A stretch of 64,000 nt of DNA. Source: Ectocarpus siliculosus (taxonomy: Eukaryota; Sar; Phaeophyceae; Ectocarpales; Ectocarpaceae). The translations under genes and the position numbers were made by a program. This document shows positions 1 to 11,800 of the stretch, in pieces (position 1 is the first letter of the stretch; each line of letters begins with the position of its first letter). The notes under the pieces are model-generated. The model made no database searches, was not told the origin of the DNA, and saw only the letters and a list, made by a program, of their open reading frames with translations. Where the stretch lies: positions 4,867,772 to 4,931,771 of the forward strand of contig FN649742.1 in the NCBI GenBank assembly GCA_000310025.1, in the 5' to 3' direction.

Positions 1-350
1 TTTTTGGGGGTTTCCCCCCTTGTTGGCCAAGTTTTTTTGTTGGTTGGGACAGATTGGGGGGGGGGGGGGGGGGGGGGGGGGTAGCACCACCGCAAAGTGG
101 GAGGAAGGATGCAAGTTTTGGTTGGGATGATCATGGACTCGGTGGACGAACGAGGACGCAGAGAGGGTGCCTTGCTGTACCTTCCTTCTAGTCACAAGAT
201 GGGATGGAACGGCAAATACGATTTTGCACCTTGTCCCCGAACTCCCCCTAGATTAACCCTAACCTATCCACTGTCTTCATACCAGACAAAGGGTACTTGA
301 AAAAGAGAAAAAAGGACCAAACCTGTTTGCGGGCTAGTCTACCGAGCAAT

Positions 351-558
351 CGTCATGCAGTTCTGGTGTCGTGCCTGGGACTGGGCAGCTCTGTGGAGAA
401 GTCGGTGTTATCCTTCAAGGGCGCGTCGTCATGAACTGCAATGAACTGCTGATATTCGTTAGCAATTTTGCAGTTCATGACGACGCACCCTGACAGGACA
501 TCACCGACGTCTCCACCGAGCCGCCCAGTCGCAGGCACGATACCAAAACTGCAGGACG
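351..558. repeat. foldback (inverted repeat), 91-bp arms
   Basis: The left arm 351-441 and right arm 468-558 are imperfect reverse complements separated by a 26-bp loop. Both arms run from a CGTC(A/C)TGCAGTT edge, through GTCGTGCCTG and GACTGGGC blocks, to CGTCGTCATGAACTGCAA at the loop. The transcript of either strand could form a long hairpin. It resembles a non-autonomous foldback or MITE-type element. No transposase is present and no target-site duplication was identified. Confidence 0.8.
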
Positions 559-2634
559 TTTGCTCGGCAGACTTGCCAGCAAACGGTTTTGGCCGTGTTC
601 AAAAAGAGAGCAAACAGATGTTTGTTGATGGTGCGACAGCGGGTTGTGAGGCACAGAGGACTCTCGCGCTCTTGACGCCACTAGCGACCGAGCTTGTGGG
701 GAGAGGGAATGGGACGCATCCATTCGAACATCCATCTCCAAAAAATCGACTTTCAGTCGTTGCACTTCTCTATTTGAAATATTGACAGTACATCAACCGC
801 ACATATTCTTGGAGTTTCGACAACTCGTACGGGCAGGAACCAAACACAAGCTGAGAGAGGACGAGCTGCAACAGCTTCCACCTGACCATGCCCTTCCGAT
901 GAAGACGCTGACCAACCCAATCGGTGTGCACGCCTTTCCACAAACAAATACGTCGGCGAGTCATCTTCTCGGCTCGGGTTGTCATGCCCAACTGTGTACG
1001 TCGCTCGCCGTGTGTGGTGTGTGTGAGAAACCTTCCTCAAAAGTAAGCGCTCAAGGGCTACGAACGAGTGGGCGAGGCGACCCCGACACGCCCAACTACG
1101 TTGTACCATACGACACATCGGTAGACACTCTCACACATACGCTCACCTTCCTTCGGGTGCTTGACCCGTAGGGCGAGCTGAACCTTCTGAGGCGCGAGAC
1201 GTTCAATCTCGCCGTCCTTATGGTCGTTCGCCTGGCGGAGCCGAACGGGGTCGTGATATGATTGTCCACAGCACAGCGCACAGTACACGGAAACGGAGGA
1301 GGAGGTGGTGTCATTTACATGCTATGGTACACGAGCAGCAAGCAGTGCGGCTTCAAACTCATATTACCTTTGGCTAATGCACGGCGTCACCAAAACATTG
1401 ACGACCGTGTTCCTTCCCGTGGTGCCAAAAATATGAGCGCCTGCGGTGTCTAGATGATCGGCGCGCAGGGTGCCAAGAAGCATAATGGCACTAGACTAGA
1501 CTACCAGTCAGCGCTGACTAGTAGTGTAGTGATCATCGCGTTTCTCAACAAAAGTTATTGCCCGAGTCCGTCAAGCTTTCTTTCAAGCCACGAACACGTC
1601 CCCCCAGGGTTGCCATCCCTGTGATCAGCGCTGTCTTGCCCGGAAAATTCTCCCAACATGTCCTCCCAAGAACTACGTTATTCTAGGTCCGATACATAAG
1701 ACCCAATTCTCCGTCAATGTCCTCTCGAAACAATATCCATGTCCTCTCGAAACAATGCTATCTACAGAACTTCTAACTCAATATCAATTGTTTTGTCTTT
1801 CTTAGCTTCGTTACATCAGCAGCGAACGTTTTCTTCCGACACAAATCTCCCGAATTTTCTTTCAACAACAGAGACATACTACACCATCCAACCCTCTCAA
1901 GACAAAGAAGTCTGATTTCGTAGAGCGTAGAGAGGAGATGATCAAAGCTCGAAACATTTTCCCTTCGGCAACGTCTTGATGTTTTCACACCTCTTGTGTT
2001 TGCGTTGCGCTTGTTACCACATATAGGGTACCTCGCTGTTCATGCAGGTGGCGACATAGAAGAAGCAGCGCAGTGGACGACACAGGTCAAGCATCGACGG
2101 TTGCGTGCGACACGAGGTGCTCGAGACCCCGTGAAGCAATGCGCGCTGCTCTGACTGAAGATAGAAGGCTACGACGGCAGTGCTTCTGTGCAACGAATGT
2201 GAGAGGTCACATCACGACAGAGGAGAACATAGCAAACTCTATCATTCGATCGCATCGGTCGTTCAAGATGTGCCGAAATTGTGCCGAAAACGTAAATTGC
2301 GAAGCAGCCAGCGACAGATGGAGGGTGTTACACGGTCCGAGCCATACCCTACAGGGGGAGCGCCTCTCGGACTCTCGAAGCGCGGCAGCTCACCTACGTA
2401 GTCACCGCACGTGCCTGTGGTGTCTAAATAGCCAACGATCAATGCACGCCACAGCTATTACTGTACGGTAGTGAATTGCCTCCTACTACTCAGTTCAAAT
2501 AATGTGGAAGAAGAGAGATGATAGACCAGCGCCGACGACATCGGGGGGCGTATGACTTCCATCCGCCGACTTGACACGACACCGCGGCCGGGTTAACATG
2601 CGCGTGCACAGCCGAAAAATTCAGTAATAACTTG

Positions 2635-2996
2635 GCGGTGGCGTCGATGCCGGACAAATCTTCGTCAGTCACCGTTGCGACCGTGGTTCCCTCGATGGAA
2701 GAGTTCGTTGCCATGACACTCCATGCAATCAAAACCTGGAGCACTAGGGTTGCTACGCCCGTGACAACGCGGTCGGAGTGGGGACGGCGTTATACTAGTC
2801 CTCACCTGATGGTGGTGGTGATGCCGGCCGGACAAATAATTTTCAGCCGCCGTCGCGACTTAAGTTTCCTCGATAGAAGAGTTCGTTGACATGGCGACAC
2901 CCCATGCGATCATGCCAACGAACTATTCCATCGACGGAACCTAGGTCGCGACGGCGGCTGACAGAGAGTTGGCCGGCATCACCACCACGATCAGGT
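2635..2996. repeat. foldback with an extra half copy
   Basis: Arms 2805-2888 and 2916-2996 are inverted copies around a 27-bp loop. Shared blocks are CCTGAT.GTGGTGGTGATGCCGGCC, CAGCCGCCGTCGCGAC and (A/G)AGTTCGTTG. A third, more diverged copy of the left-arm sequence lies in direct orientation at 2635-2730, with TCGATGCCGGACAAAT, TTGCGACCGTGGTTCC and TCGATGGAAGAGTTCGTTG. The layout suggests either a partial duplication or two elements of which one has lost an arm. Confidence 0.75.
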
Positions 2997-5159
2997 CAGA
3001 GAAACGTTTGACTGTGGATTCGAGCACCACGAGCGATGTTCCAACGAAGGACGTTGCACATATAACTCAAGTGTCCTTGTTGGTGGTGGCGGTGGTGGTG
3101 TTGTCTTACCTTTTCTGGTGCTGGTGCAGGGCAATAGTCAAGAGGGAAAGAAGAGGAGCTGTGTAGTTGTGTAGTGTATGGGCGTGTCGGGGGGGCAACG
3201 AAAGACGGCGCGTCGGTTGCGGTTCGGGATGACTGCTGCGAGCTACCGCATACGGTGCTAACTTTGCCCCTCGGCTTTGGCTCTTTCCCAGAAGCGGACA
3301 GTACGGAATTTTGTTGCATGGCATCTGGAGTCATCGTAATAAACCAACGCGGTCGAGCAAAAAAGGCGGAGAAGCCACTGAAAGCTACGTGTTGAAACCG
3401 CCGGGATACGATCCTTGTGGTTAGACTACGTCGACTACCTGGGCTTTTAACACTCAATATATGCTGTAGACTGGATAGGCTATGTCAACGTTTATTGTAT
3501 TGGGTGATATCCCGTGAAGTCTCGATACAATGTCGGGAGAAGAACAGTAAGTGTATGGATGGCTACTGGTCCGATTCCATTCAAACCGACATAAATTTGC
3601 AGTACCGGAGCCGAAAAAAAGAGTTGCCGTATTTCTTTCAGGGCATAAACTTGTTTGGGTTTCGCTTTGGCGGGATGTCCCGGGTGTCTGTCCCTTGACA
3701 TATGGGGCAGCTTGGGACATCGGGAATTCATTTATTTACCCTGAAAGCTACGGAGGAAGCGCGGGACAGAGGTCGAACGGTTTTGACATGCCATGACAAA
3801 CAAACGTCAACAACGATCATCATGTTCTCAGAAATATCGCATGCCTGTATCGCACCAGCCGGAGAGAGAAGCGCACGACGAGCTGTTCACGCGCCGTATG
3901 AGCGTAGTTCGGCTCCAGCCTGGGCACGACCACAACGGACGACACTGCCGACAGTACCAACTTGCAATACCTCCTTTGGGCAGCCCCACGCGCACACCGG
4001 AAAATTATCGAGAAGCACGAAAACGATGCACCCGAAAGTTGTCCACACCCGAAGGCGCGCAAACGAAACCAATCTAGCGAATCGTCACTCGCTCCAACGG
4101 TAAAGGCGAATGAACAAGAACCTACGGCGGCGTGTTCATGTACGAAGCGCACTCGATGACGATGATGATGTGAAGTGCGTGTGCTTGGGCGGCACAAGGC
4201 AGCGACACATCTATCTGAAACAACACACATACATGGCGAGCTCGAAGGCTGTCTCACAGCAAGGTCGAGAGAGTGATGCCGCCGAGCGCACCGTCGTCAA
4301 CTTCCCACTATCCTATCGTGGAACCACGTGTACAAAGTCGGGTCCACCCATTGAAATGGAAACTCTTTGTCTACATGGATGGAAGCACCTTTTTTCATCT
4401 TCCCCACCTTGCATGTCGTGGCGGCGGTTGGTTCTGAGCCGTTGCTGAGCATGGGCGTTGTGAAGCCGTGGGGGGGTGCCATGGGCATATATATGCGTGT
4501 TTGAGCTTTGATTGGATCACTCTTCTGGAGGTGAGGGGTTGAACCGATCGTGAACTGGTCGGTGAAATATTCTAAATTGTTGAACTAAGCAACGATACTA
4601 AATATGTGTCAGGTGCCTAACAATGTTTGAAGCGAGCGGCGGCACCACCGAAACGTCTACGCAGCTGGGTTACCGGACACGACCGATAGATGTACAGATC
4701 ATCCCGCACACGCATCGCTCCAGGGACGCGGACGGCTCGTTGTCGACATGCGGCCACCGGCTTTGAACTGTTACACGATCAATGTAAAACGATCGGTGAG
4801 TCTCGCAAGCCAGCCTTTCATTCCAGTTTTCCCTAAAAAATCAAATTCATTAGTAAATTGTCGTATGCCATAGCATATTCATACAAAAAGAGCCCAGAAA
4901 AAAACATACATTGATATACGACCTGTCTGTATGGTTCAACCGATCTTGGAGTACATCATGCATGCAGCACGTGATATTAATTCCTGTTATTTGTCGTAAC
5001 TTGTCAAGAAAACACCTTTTGTGGCCCTCTTGTGTAGGGTGCTCGATTTCCTACTTCAATATTTGACAAATGTGTGTAGCTTTCATCGAAGTACCATGAA
5101 AGTCAAAACCACTGCGATAAAAGTTGGTTGAAATTTTACTTCTGCAGAAGCTAGCCAGG

Positions 5160-5700
5160 TGACTTCCATGGAAGCTTGAGGAACTTCCGTGGAAGTCAAG
5201 GAAGGGGGATTTCACGAGCGACTTCCTTCCATGGAAGCTGCTAGTTGAAGTCGACTGCTACTAACGTCCATGGAAGGCTTGGCGAGCTTCGATGGAAGTA
5301 GTGAGTTCAACCAACTTCCGTTCGATGGAAGTCTACCACCTTCGGGCAGCTTCCATGGAAGCAATAGGGCACAACTTCCATGGTATATGACCCGAGTCCA
5401 GCTTGCGGACACCATTGGGCGACACTATTTGGAGTAGAGTAGTTGGGTGTAAATTAGGGTTTGGGTTGTGTGCTTGAAGTTGCAAAACTTCCATGAAAGC
5501 TTCATGGAGGTTACCCGCCAACTCTGACAATCTCTTCCGCGAACTTTCTTTCATTGAAATTGTCGAGCTTTCATGGAAGTCGCTTTTTAAATGCAAGTTG
5601 CCGTGCTTCCATGAAAGGATCCTACAGCTTCGGAGAGGTTCGATGGTGCAAGTTGAAGATGCGACTTCCACTTAAGCGACCACCCGCTCCTTCCATGAAA
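5160..5700. repeat. array of CTTCCATGGAAG-like palindromes
   Basis: About a dozen copies of the self-complementary motif CTTCCATGGAAG or close variants (CTTCCGTGGAAG, CTTCGATGGAAG, CTTCCATGAAAG, CTTTCATGGAAG) occur at irregular spacing in roughly 540 bp. Sequence between motifs is not repeated, so this is not a simple tandem satellite. The motif contains an NcoI-type CCATGG core. Possible explanations are a clustered binding site for a dimeric factor or a decayed short-period repeat. Nothing in the sequence decides between them. Confidence 0.7.
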
Positions 5701-7362
5701 ACAGCTCAACTTCTGGCGACTAAGACCCAACCCAATTTGCAATTTGGGAACGAACTTCTTGTTGATTGAAAATCGAACCTTCAAGGACAGATGGATCAAA
5801 CAAATGGTGCGCGTTGAGCATGGCTGTATAATGTACGACGTTCTATCGCCATTCATTTCTCTCTCCGTTGTGCCACGGAACGCGGATTGTTATTTAGTCA
5901 ACACTGTTCCGTTCGCCCACAAAACGGGACACGGCGCGGTTTGTCCGTGTACCCCGTGCCAAAGAACTTTGATACACGGGGTTTACCTGCCAACTTGAGC
6001 TAGGGCAACCTTCAAGCGAAAACCCTGCGAAAGTGCTAGGGCTCCCGTACCTTTTTTGTAGGGTTCTCTTTATTTTCCCTTTCACAACCCACCAGAAGTA
6101 CACTCCTTACACCAGTGGGAAAAAGTCGCACCAAGTAACACCTTCGAAAAACGCAACGACGCCGCAAGGTTCGTACGGAAAATCATGGTGCTGTCTGTTT
6201 ATGCTCACGAAGGACACGTTAACGAGGTCGAGATCCCTTTCAAGCCAATTCCGACCACGGATTCTTCGAGCCGATGTCACTGTAAAAATAACCCCATGTT
6301 CAACATCCTGGCTGCTGGATGAGATATCTTACAGCTGACGAAGTCATGCTTGCGCTAGTGTCGAAGTCAAGCAGACCCTCTGCATGGTTGTCGGTGCGTA
6401 CTCCACACATACGCGAAGGTTTCGGCCAGATAACACAGCGGTTGCGCTGGAGCGATAGCCCTCCCTACGCGTTCCCAACAACCATTGCCATCATGTTGTA
6501 GCCCGCCGGTCTCTGAGTCGAGATAATCCTGTTGGTAACCGCACTGAAAAGGTGGCACCATACGAGGATAGCTGACAGCGAAAACCATAGGGGCGAAAAC
6601 GATATCTTCAAAGCCGATTGACTTAATAATCGAAAGCCCCTCGTTCCTCCAGCAATCTTCTCAGGTTGGCGTGTCCCAGAACCGGGTGACTGGTTTTCCC
6701 TTCCCCTCTCCAATCACCCTCCCACATCTGCTCCGCCACGACGATTGCTCGTCGAGCCTCGTGCTGCCCATCGTCCAGCGCCGCCGCGGCGTGTACCACC
6801 CTACAAAATTTCCCCGCTGTCGGCGCACAACCGTACTGTTTGCGGCAGCGTGGAGAGTATGCGGGCAGCACGGGGGAGGGCGGGGAAGAGACCGTGAGAA
6901 GGCATATACCGTAGTATCCCACGCGGATTACTCGGTGAACGGGTGGAATAGCGGGCGAGCTCCGGGAAGCACAGCGGGAGCATTTTGAATGCTACCGCCT
7001 GTGTATTGTATGTAAAAGCGGTACATGAGGATTCTTGTTACGATGCGACGTATAATCCGACAACTGCCAAAAGGTTTTCACGGTGCCACAAGATAAATCG
7101 ACACGCGTTGCTGGGTGACGTTGGCGTGATTCTGCACCATTGATGGCCTCTGTCGGCTCGGCTGGCTATGTTTATCTCAGTGACTACCCTCTTGGACTCT
7201 TGGGGGCGTGCGGGTGCCCCCCCACATCACTCTCTCTCTCTCTCTCTCCACCCTGTGGACACCCGATAACACGATCCAATCATTCATCCATGGAGTACCA
7301 GCGCTAACCGGTGGGAGGCTCCAACAACACTTGATCAGAGTATTGGCGTCAACCGCGACAGC

Positions 7363-8300
7363 ATGGGTGGTGAAAATGGTCATCTACGTGCGACGACAGC
7401 AGAAGCACAGGGTCTCACTCTGCAAGCGCTGCCAGCAGATATTGCTTTGGCAAACGCAAACACGGAGGAGCACCAGCAGCAACCTCACGATGAGTGGGAT
7501 AGGATGATGTCCCAGCTCATGCCAGCCAGCCACAAGCGCGGCGCGGGGGGAGTCAGGTGAGGATGTCACAATGGACACAGCGGGGAGGGACTTTCGACGA
7601 AGGTAAGAGCCAAGGTGGCGAATGTGTTCCCGCGGAAGCTGAGGCCGACTGGCATCAGCTAGGTAGGAGAGGGCCCGGCCACAGGCTATATGCCCCAATG
7701 GCGAGCAGTCCTCCAATACACATGTCGGTCTGGATCGTCCATATCTGGGACTGAGACTGACGTCCAGAAAGGAAGGATATTTCGATTCGTTTTCGAATCA
7801 GCTAGATGCATGTGTACAAAAACCCCACAAATTCGACCCCGATATCACAAGCGGCCCGCATTGATGGAAACTGCGTGGAGTGAATCAGAGGGTCGGCCAA
7901 GAAATACGAGAGGCGAACACAGTGGCGTGGACATTCCTGTCTCAAGCCATTGACGTCGATTTTGCCAGGTATCACCCGCGGTAGTTTAGGGCAACGAGAA
8001 CGGCGTGATACCCAGACGAAAACAGAAGCGTGCGTGCATGTAACAGATGCGCAATCCAACTTAAGAATCGGGAAGCACACCAACCCAGTCCAGATTTTTT
8101 TACGACATAGAGGACGCACACGAGAAGTTCAACAGCGCAGGCGAGGTTCCCGATGCTAACACTATCTACACACGTTTTTCCTTCCTCAAACTCAAACTGA
8201 GTACGCATGGGAGATTCGGGACATCGGTTTCAAGCCAAGCTACGACCGATACAAGGCGTTCCACAAGCCGAACTGAAATATCGGTTACGAATGCACTCGT
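7363..8300 (+). pseudogene. decayed ORF cluster, possibly retroelement gag-like
   Basis: Protein-like but broken frames follow one another on the plus strand. 7363-7560 encodes a hydrophilic peptide containing LPADIALANANTEEH. About 7758-7976 reads through GYFDSFSNQLDACV and, after an in-frame TGA, REANTVAWTFLSQAIDVDFA. About 8109-8200 reads HEKFNSAGEVPDANTIYTRF. The alternation of Trp/Leu/Ala helices with acidic stretches recalls retrotransposon Gag proteins, but no zinc knuckle, protease or reverse transcriptase was found. The stops and frame changes argue for a relic. It could also be chance open sequence or unspliced exons of an unknown gene. Confidence 0.3.
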
Positions 8301-8398
8301 ATGCGAAGGCGGGGGCGACCGACGCTGTGGCGATGGACGCTGCAAGGGCCGTAGGGGATGCGGCGGAAAGCCGTCTGGTGGGGGACAGCAGCAAGAAA

Positions 8399-8618
8399 CA
8401 TACCGTCGGTTGCATGATATACCACACCCCCTGGGCCGAATTTCAAACCTCGATTATTTGGTTCACAACGACGACGATGCAGAAATCACATCATGCACTT
8501 TTGGAAAGATCACGACGAGACAGTTCCAATGCTGCCGTTCCCGGCACCGCCGCTCTTTCTGCTGTGGAGTCATCGAGCTTTGGAAATCGGTCCAGGGCGT
8601 GTGACATATTATGCATCC
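8399..8618. mobile_element. MITE-like element with about 35-bp terminal inverted repeats (copy 1)
   Basis: The left end (CATACCGTCGGTTGCATG, then CCACACCCCCTGG) is repeated in inverted form at the right end (CCAGGGCGTGTGACATATT, then ATGCATC). The interior has no convincing coding capacity. A second copy at 56534-56760 shares the TIRs and interior blocks such as GAGACRGTTCCAA and TTTGCTGT/TTTCTGCTGTG. This makes a short non-autonomous DNA transposon family the simplest reading. It lies just downstream of the PPR gene. Confidence 0.7.
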
Positions 8619-8868
8619 TACCATGATGGTGAAGCCGCTGGGGCCGAGGGACATGGCATTGGTAACCTGCTGGCGATGCCGAGCGAAGAGGACGCTACGG
8701 TAGCGACTGCACTACAAGCAACGAGATGTTCGACGGGTGTGGTGGTGGTAGAGGGCGCGACAGCACCACGTCCGTTTCGTCGGTCGAGATTGCGGCGCTG
8801 GCGGCGATGAACTCCAGATAATTCGAAGACTCAGATGTGGAAGCGGCAGCATTTCAATCACGTGTCAT

Positions 8869-11800
8869 TTACAGAGTCTTGCGGTGAGTGTACAACCGCA
8901 GGTATCCCTAAATAGGATGTCGCGACGGGGAGTTACAAGTCGTTGCGCGGCCTTTGCCGCGCGCGTTCCATTGCCGACGGATCCAACAGTGGAGATCGGA
9001 ACGACAACGTGGAGGCGATGTCGTTCTCAGGGAGCAGCTATATGGAGCGTGTCTAGCCGAAGGTATCACCCAGCCCCATGAAAGAAGGGGGGATTCGGGA
9101 GGTGCGGAAGTCACCATTTTTGGGCGGATTTGTTGGTGATTTGAAGGTGGACTTGACAAACGTGAGGAGTAACATGACTGTAGAATGACCGAAAGTCTCT
9201 CGGCTCGCCAAGCCGTGTGCACCCGACCGCGTGCGGAACGGTTGTGAGGAATAAGAGGCGCGGTGGGACGCTGGGTTCTTGTTGCCTCGATCCATTGGAT
9301 GCATGCAACCCACGATTTCTCGGCGTACCAGTACCAGGAGAGGGATAAACCAACAAGAGAAAAAAAAACACACACACAACCTTGTGCTGCGTGGTTCACC
9401 TGGTTGTAAGCGTGTTGGGCGAAGGAGATGGCTTCCCCGACGTCGCCCGACTGCACGAAGCCGCCTACTACCCCGTCGATCACTATCGAGTCCGGCGCGA
9501 TGCCCCTGTTGGTCATCTCCACCATGACCTAGTAACAGCCGCAGCAGTATTAATTGGAGCGGCAACAGCATACACAGCTTTAGTAGAAGCGGCAGCAGCG
9601 AACAGAAGCGTTGGACAACCAAAACAGATATGACGGTTCGGTGCCGGATTGGAACGGCGCGGCGAACAGAAACGTTTGACCAAGTGACCTTACCCAACCA
9701 GAGCATGATGGGCGCTCTCTTCTCATCGAAGATTTCACTCTTCCACACAGGACTTGAGATTCACGCAAGGACAACAGTATACTTCAAGAATGTTTGTCGG
9801 ACAACGAGTGGAAGATCGCCTTTTCGTACCTCCCAAGCACCATCGTTGTCCCCGGCCCTCGCCAGTCCGTGTACGAGAGTAGCAAACGTGAATCGGTCAG
9901 GCCTGGGCAGTGGAGACAGGGGTTAATGCCAAGAGGCAGATGAGCCGACCCGCAAACGCGAAGAGGAAGTGCCAAGATGCGCACGTTGGGAGGCGGGGGC
10001 GATATTCCGCCCGTTCTTTATTGCTACCCAGCTTGTAGGATACTTCGCCAGCCGTCGCAAAGCGCCTTCCTGAGTAGCCCTTCAAAACCCGATACCACTT
10101 CCATGGAAATAGCACTCTGTGTGCTGTGGGCGTGTAGCAGTCGCTCGTGCGCTCAATAGCGGTGTACATTATCAATCAATCAAGGCGCGCGGTTGAAGTC
10201 ACGTAGCCGCGACACAGAACAGCACAATGATGGAAGGAGATATTGCACGTGGGTAAGGACAAATAAAGCCATCTCGAGAACGTAGAAAACGGGTGATGGG
10301 GGACAAACCTGCGTGCTATTTGGAATCCAATTTCGGAACAGCATCACGGTTCTTACATAGCGGAGAGCCCTCGTGCACGAATTTCGCTCGTAATTTACGA
10401 CAGCAAGCTATAATAAGCTTTTCAGCATACGAACCGACAGCCGTTGGGCATGAAGACGAAACCAAGTCGATATGACGCCAGACAAGAGCTGAAAAATCGG
10501 AAGACAAGACAAGACACGCATGCACTCACTCGAACCCCCCCCTTTGCATGACTTCCAGAGCCTCGAACGCTTGGTCGAACATCTGAAGCCGACACATCAC
10601 CTGTTGCCAAAGATATCCCGCAGGCGCAGCACAGCCAGCGGACACCAAACACACACGGCACGTGGCACGGACAAAATAACACGCTTGAACTAAAACGATG
10701 TTTTTCTACAAGCAACAGTTATCACCACCAGACACGAGAGGGGATGCAGATTAATGAGGAGGGTACGGCTTTTCGAAACAGAGCAGATTGTCGAGATGAG
10801 CACAAACATCAAACTTGAAACAAAGCCCCACGGGGAGTAGGTCGCATGGTTGTCAAAACCTGCTACGTTATGGCATCACAACCTCAACGGGGTGGAGTCC
10901 AAGCGGATGTAACATGAAGTTTTCTGTAGTCAACACCGGAGGGCAACGCACACGGTACGACGATGGGTTGCGACAAAAACAGAAAAATGAGACCGAAAAT
11001 AGCAAAGGCCAGAACCATACGCGAAGAAAATCCCCATCGTTCGAGTTTCTGGCCTGAGGAAACTCAGACATGTTTTTCAAAAATCACAGTGAACAATAAC
11101 CAACTTTCCACCTAACACTCCGATACTAACCTTGACAATAATGTTGAACGACACAACGTTCGGTGCGACTGGAGGAAGCAAGCCGTTCCAGCCGTCCCGC
11201 ATCCCCTCCATGAAATCCATAGCCTCCGTGCAAACCCGCGCTCGCACCTCCTCCTCGCCTTCCCGTACCTTCATAAACCAAACGGGGATGATGAGAAAGC
11301 CAGCTCCCGTAATTATTGTTGTTTGCTCGTCTTAACTCATTCGGTCCATTGAGGTTTTCCTTCTAGTAGGAAGTGTGTGCGAGAGACCCAACACGCTTCA
11401 ACGCACACGGGCAACAGCGATACGCCCGTATATATATTGCGAGTTTTCCCCTCCCGGTACCACCGGTAGACCCTCAGCTTTTCAGGATAAACTTGAAGGC
11501 GCCAAATATACCAAACCGCCCCAAAAAGGTTACCGCGCTATATACACGACAGGCTACCTGCTATTCCGCTTGGTCGCAAACAACACACCACCCAAGGCAA
11601 TCGCCGTCACCTGTTTAGTTTTGGCAGCGACGGCAAAGGCCTCGAGCCCGAAGTTGAGGGTGGTAGTCTTGGCCGGGTAGCCCTGCCGCGCCATGCCCCT
11701 CAGCAGCCACTGCAGCGCTTCCGCCGGCGCTGCCGCTAGCCCGAGCTCCTCCCAGCCCTGCGCCGAGTACCCGTTCGCCAGCGCCCGAAAGAGCAGGGCG

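Larger units (their letters stand above)
1..8868. other. gene-poor left end (no confident gene)
   Basis: No reading frame here could be tied to a protein family or linked into a phase-consistent spliced gene. The stretch holds a poly-G run at about 58-80, two long foldback repeats (351-558 and 2805-2996), a palindrome-motif array (5160-5700), a CT microsatellite near 7231-7249, a cluster of decayed frames (7363-8300) and a TIR element (8399-8618), all listed separately. Frames of 100-150 codons occur on both strands between 470 and 1170 and between 3400 and 4250, but they overlap one another and look like chance. Confidence 0.5.
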
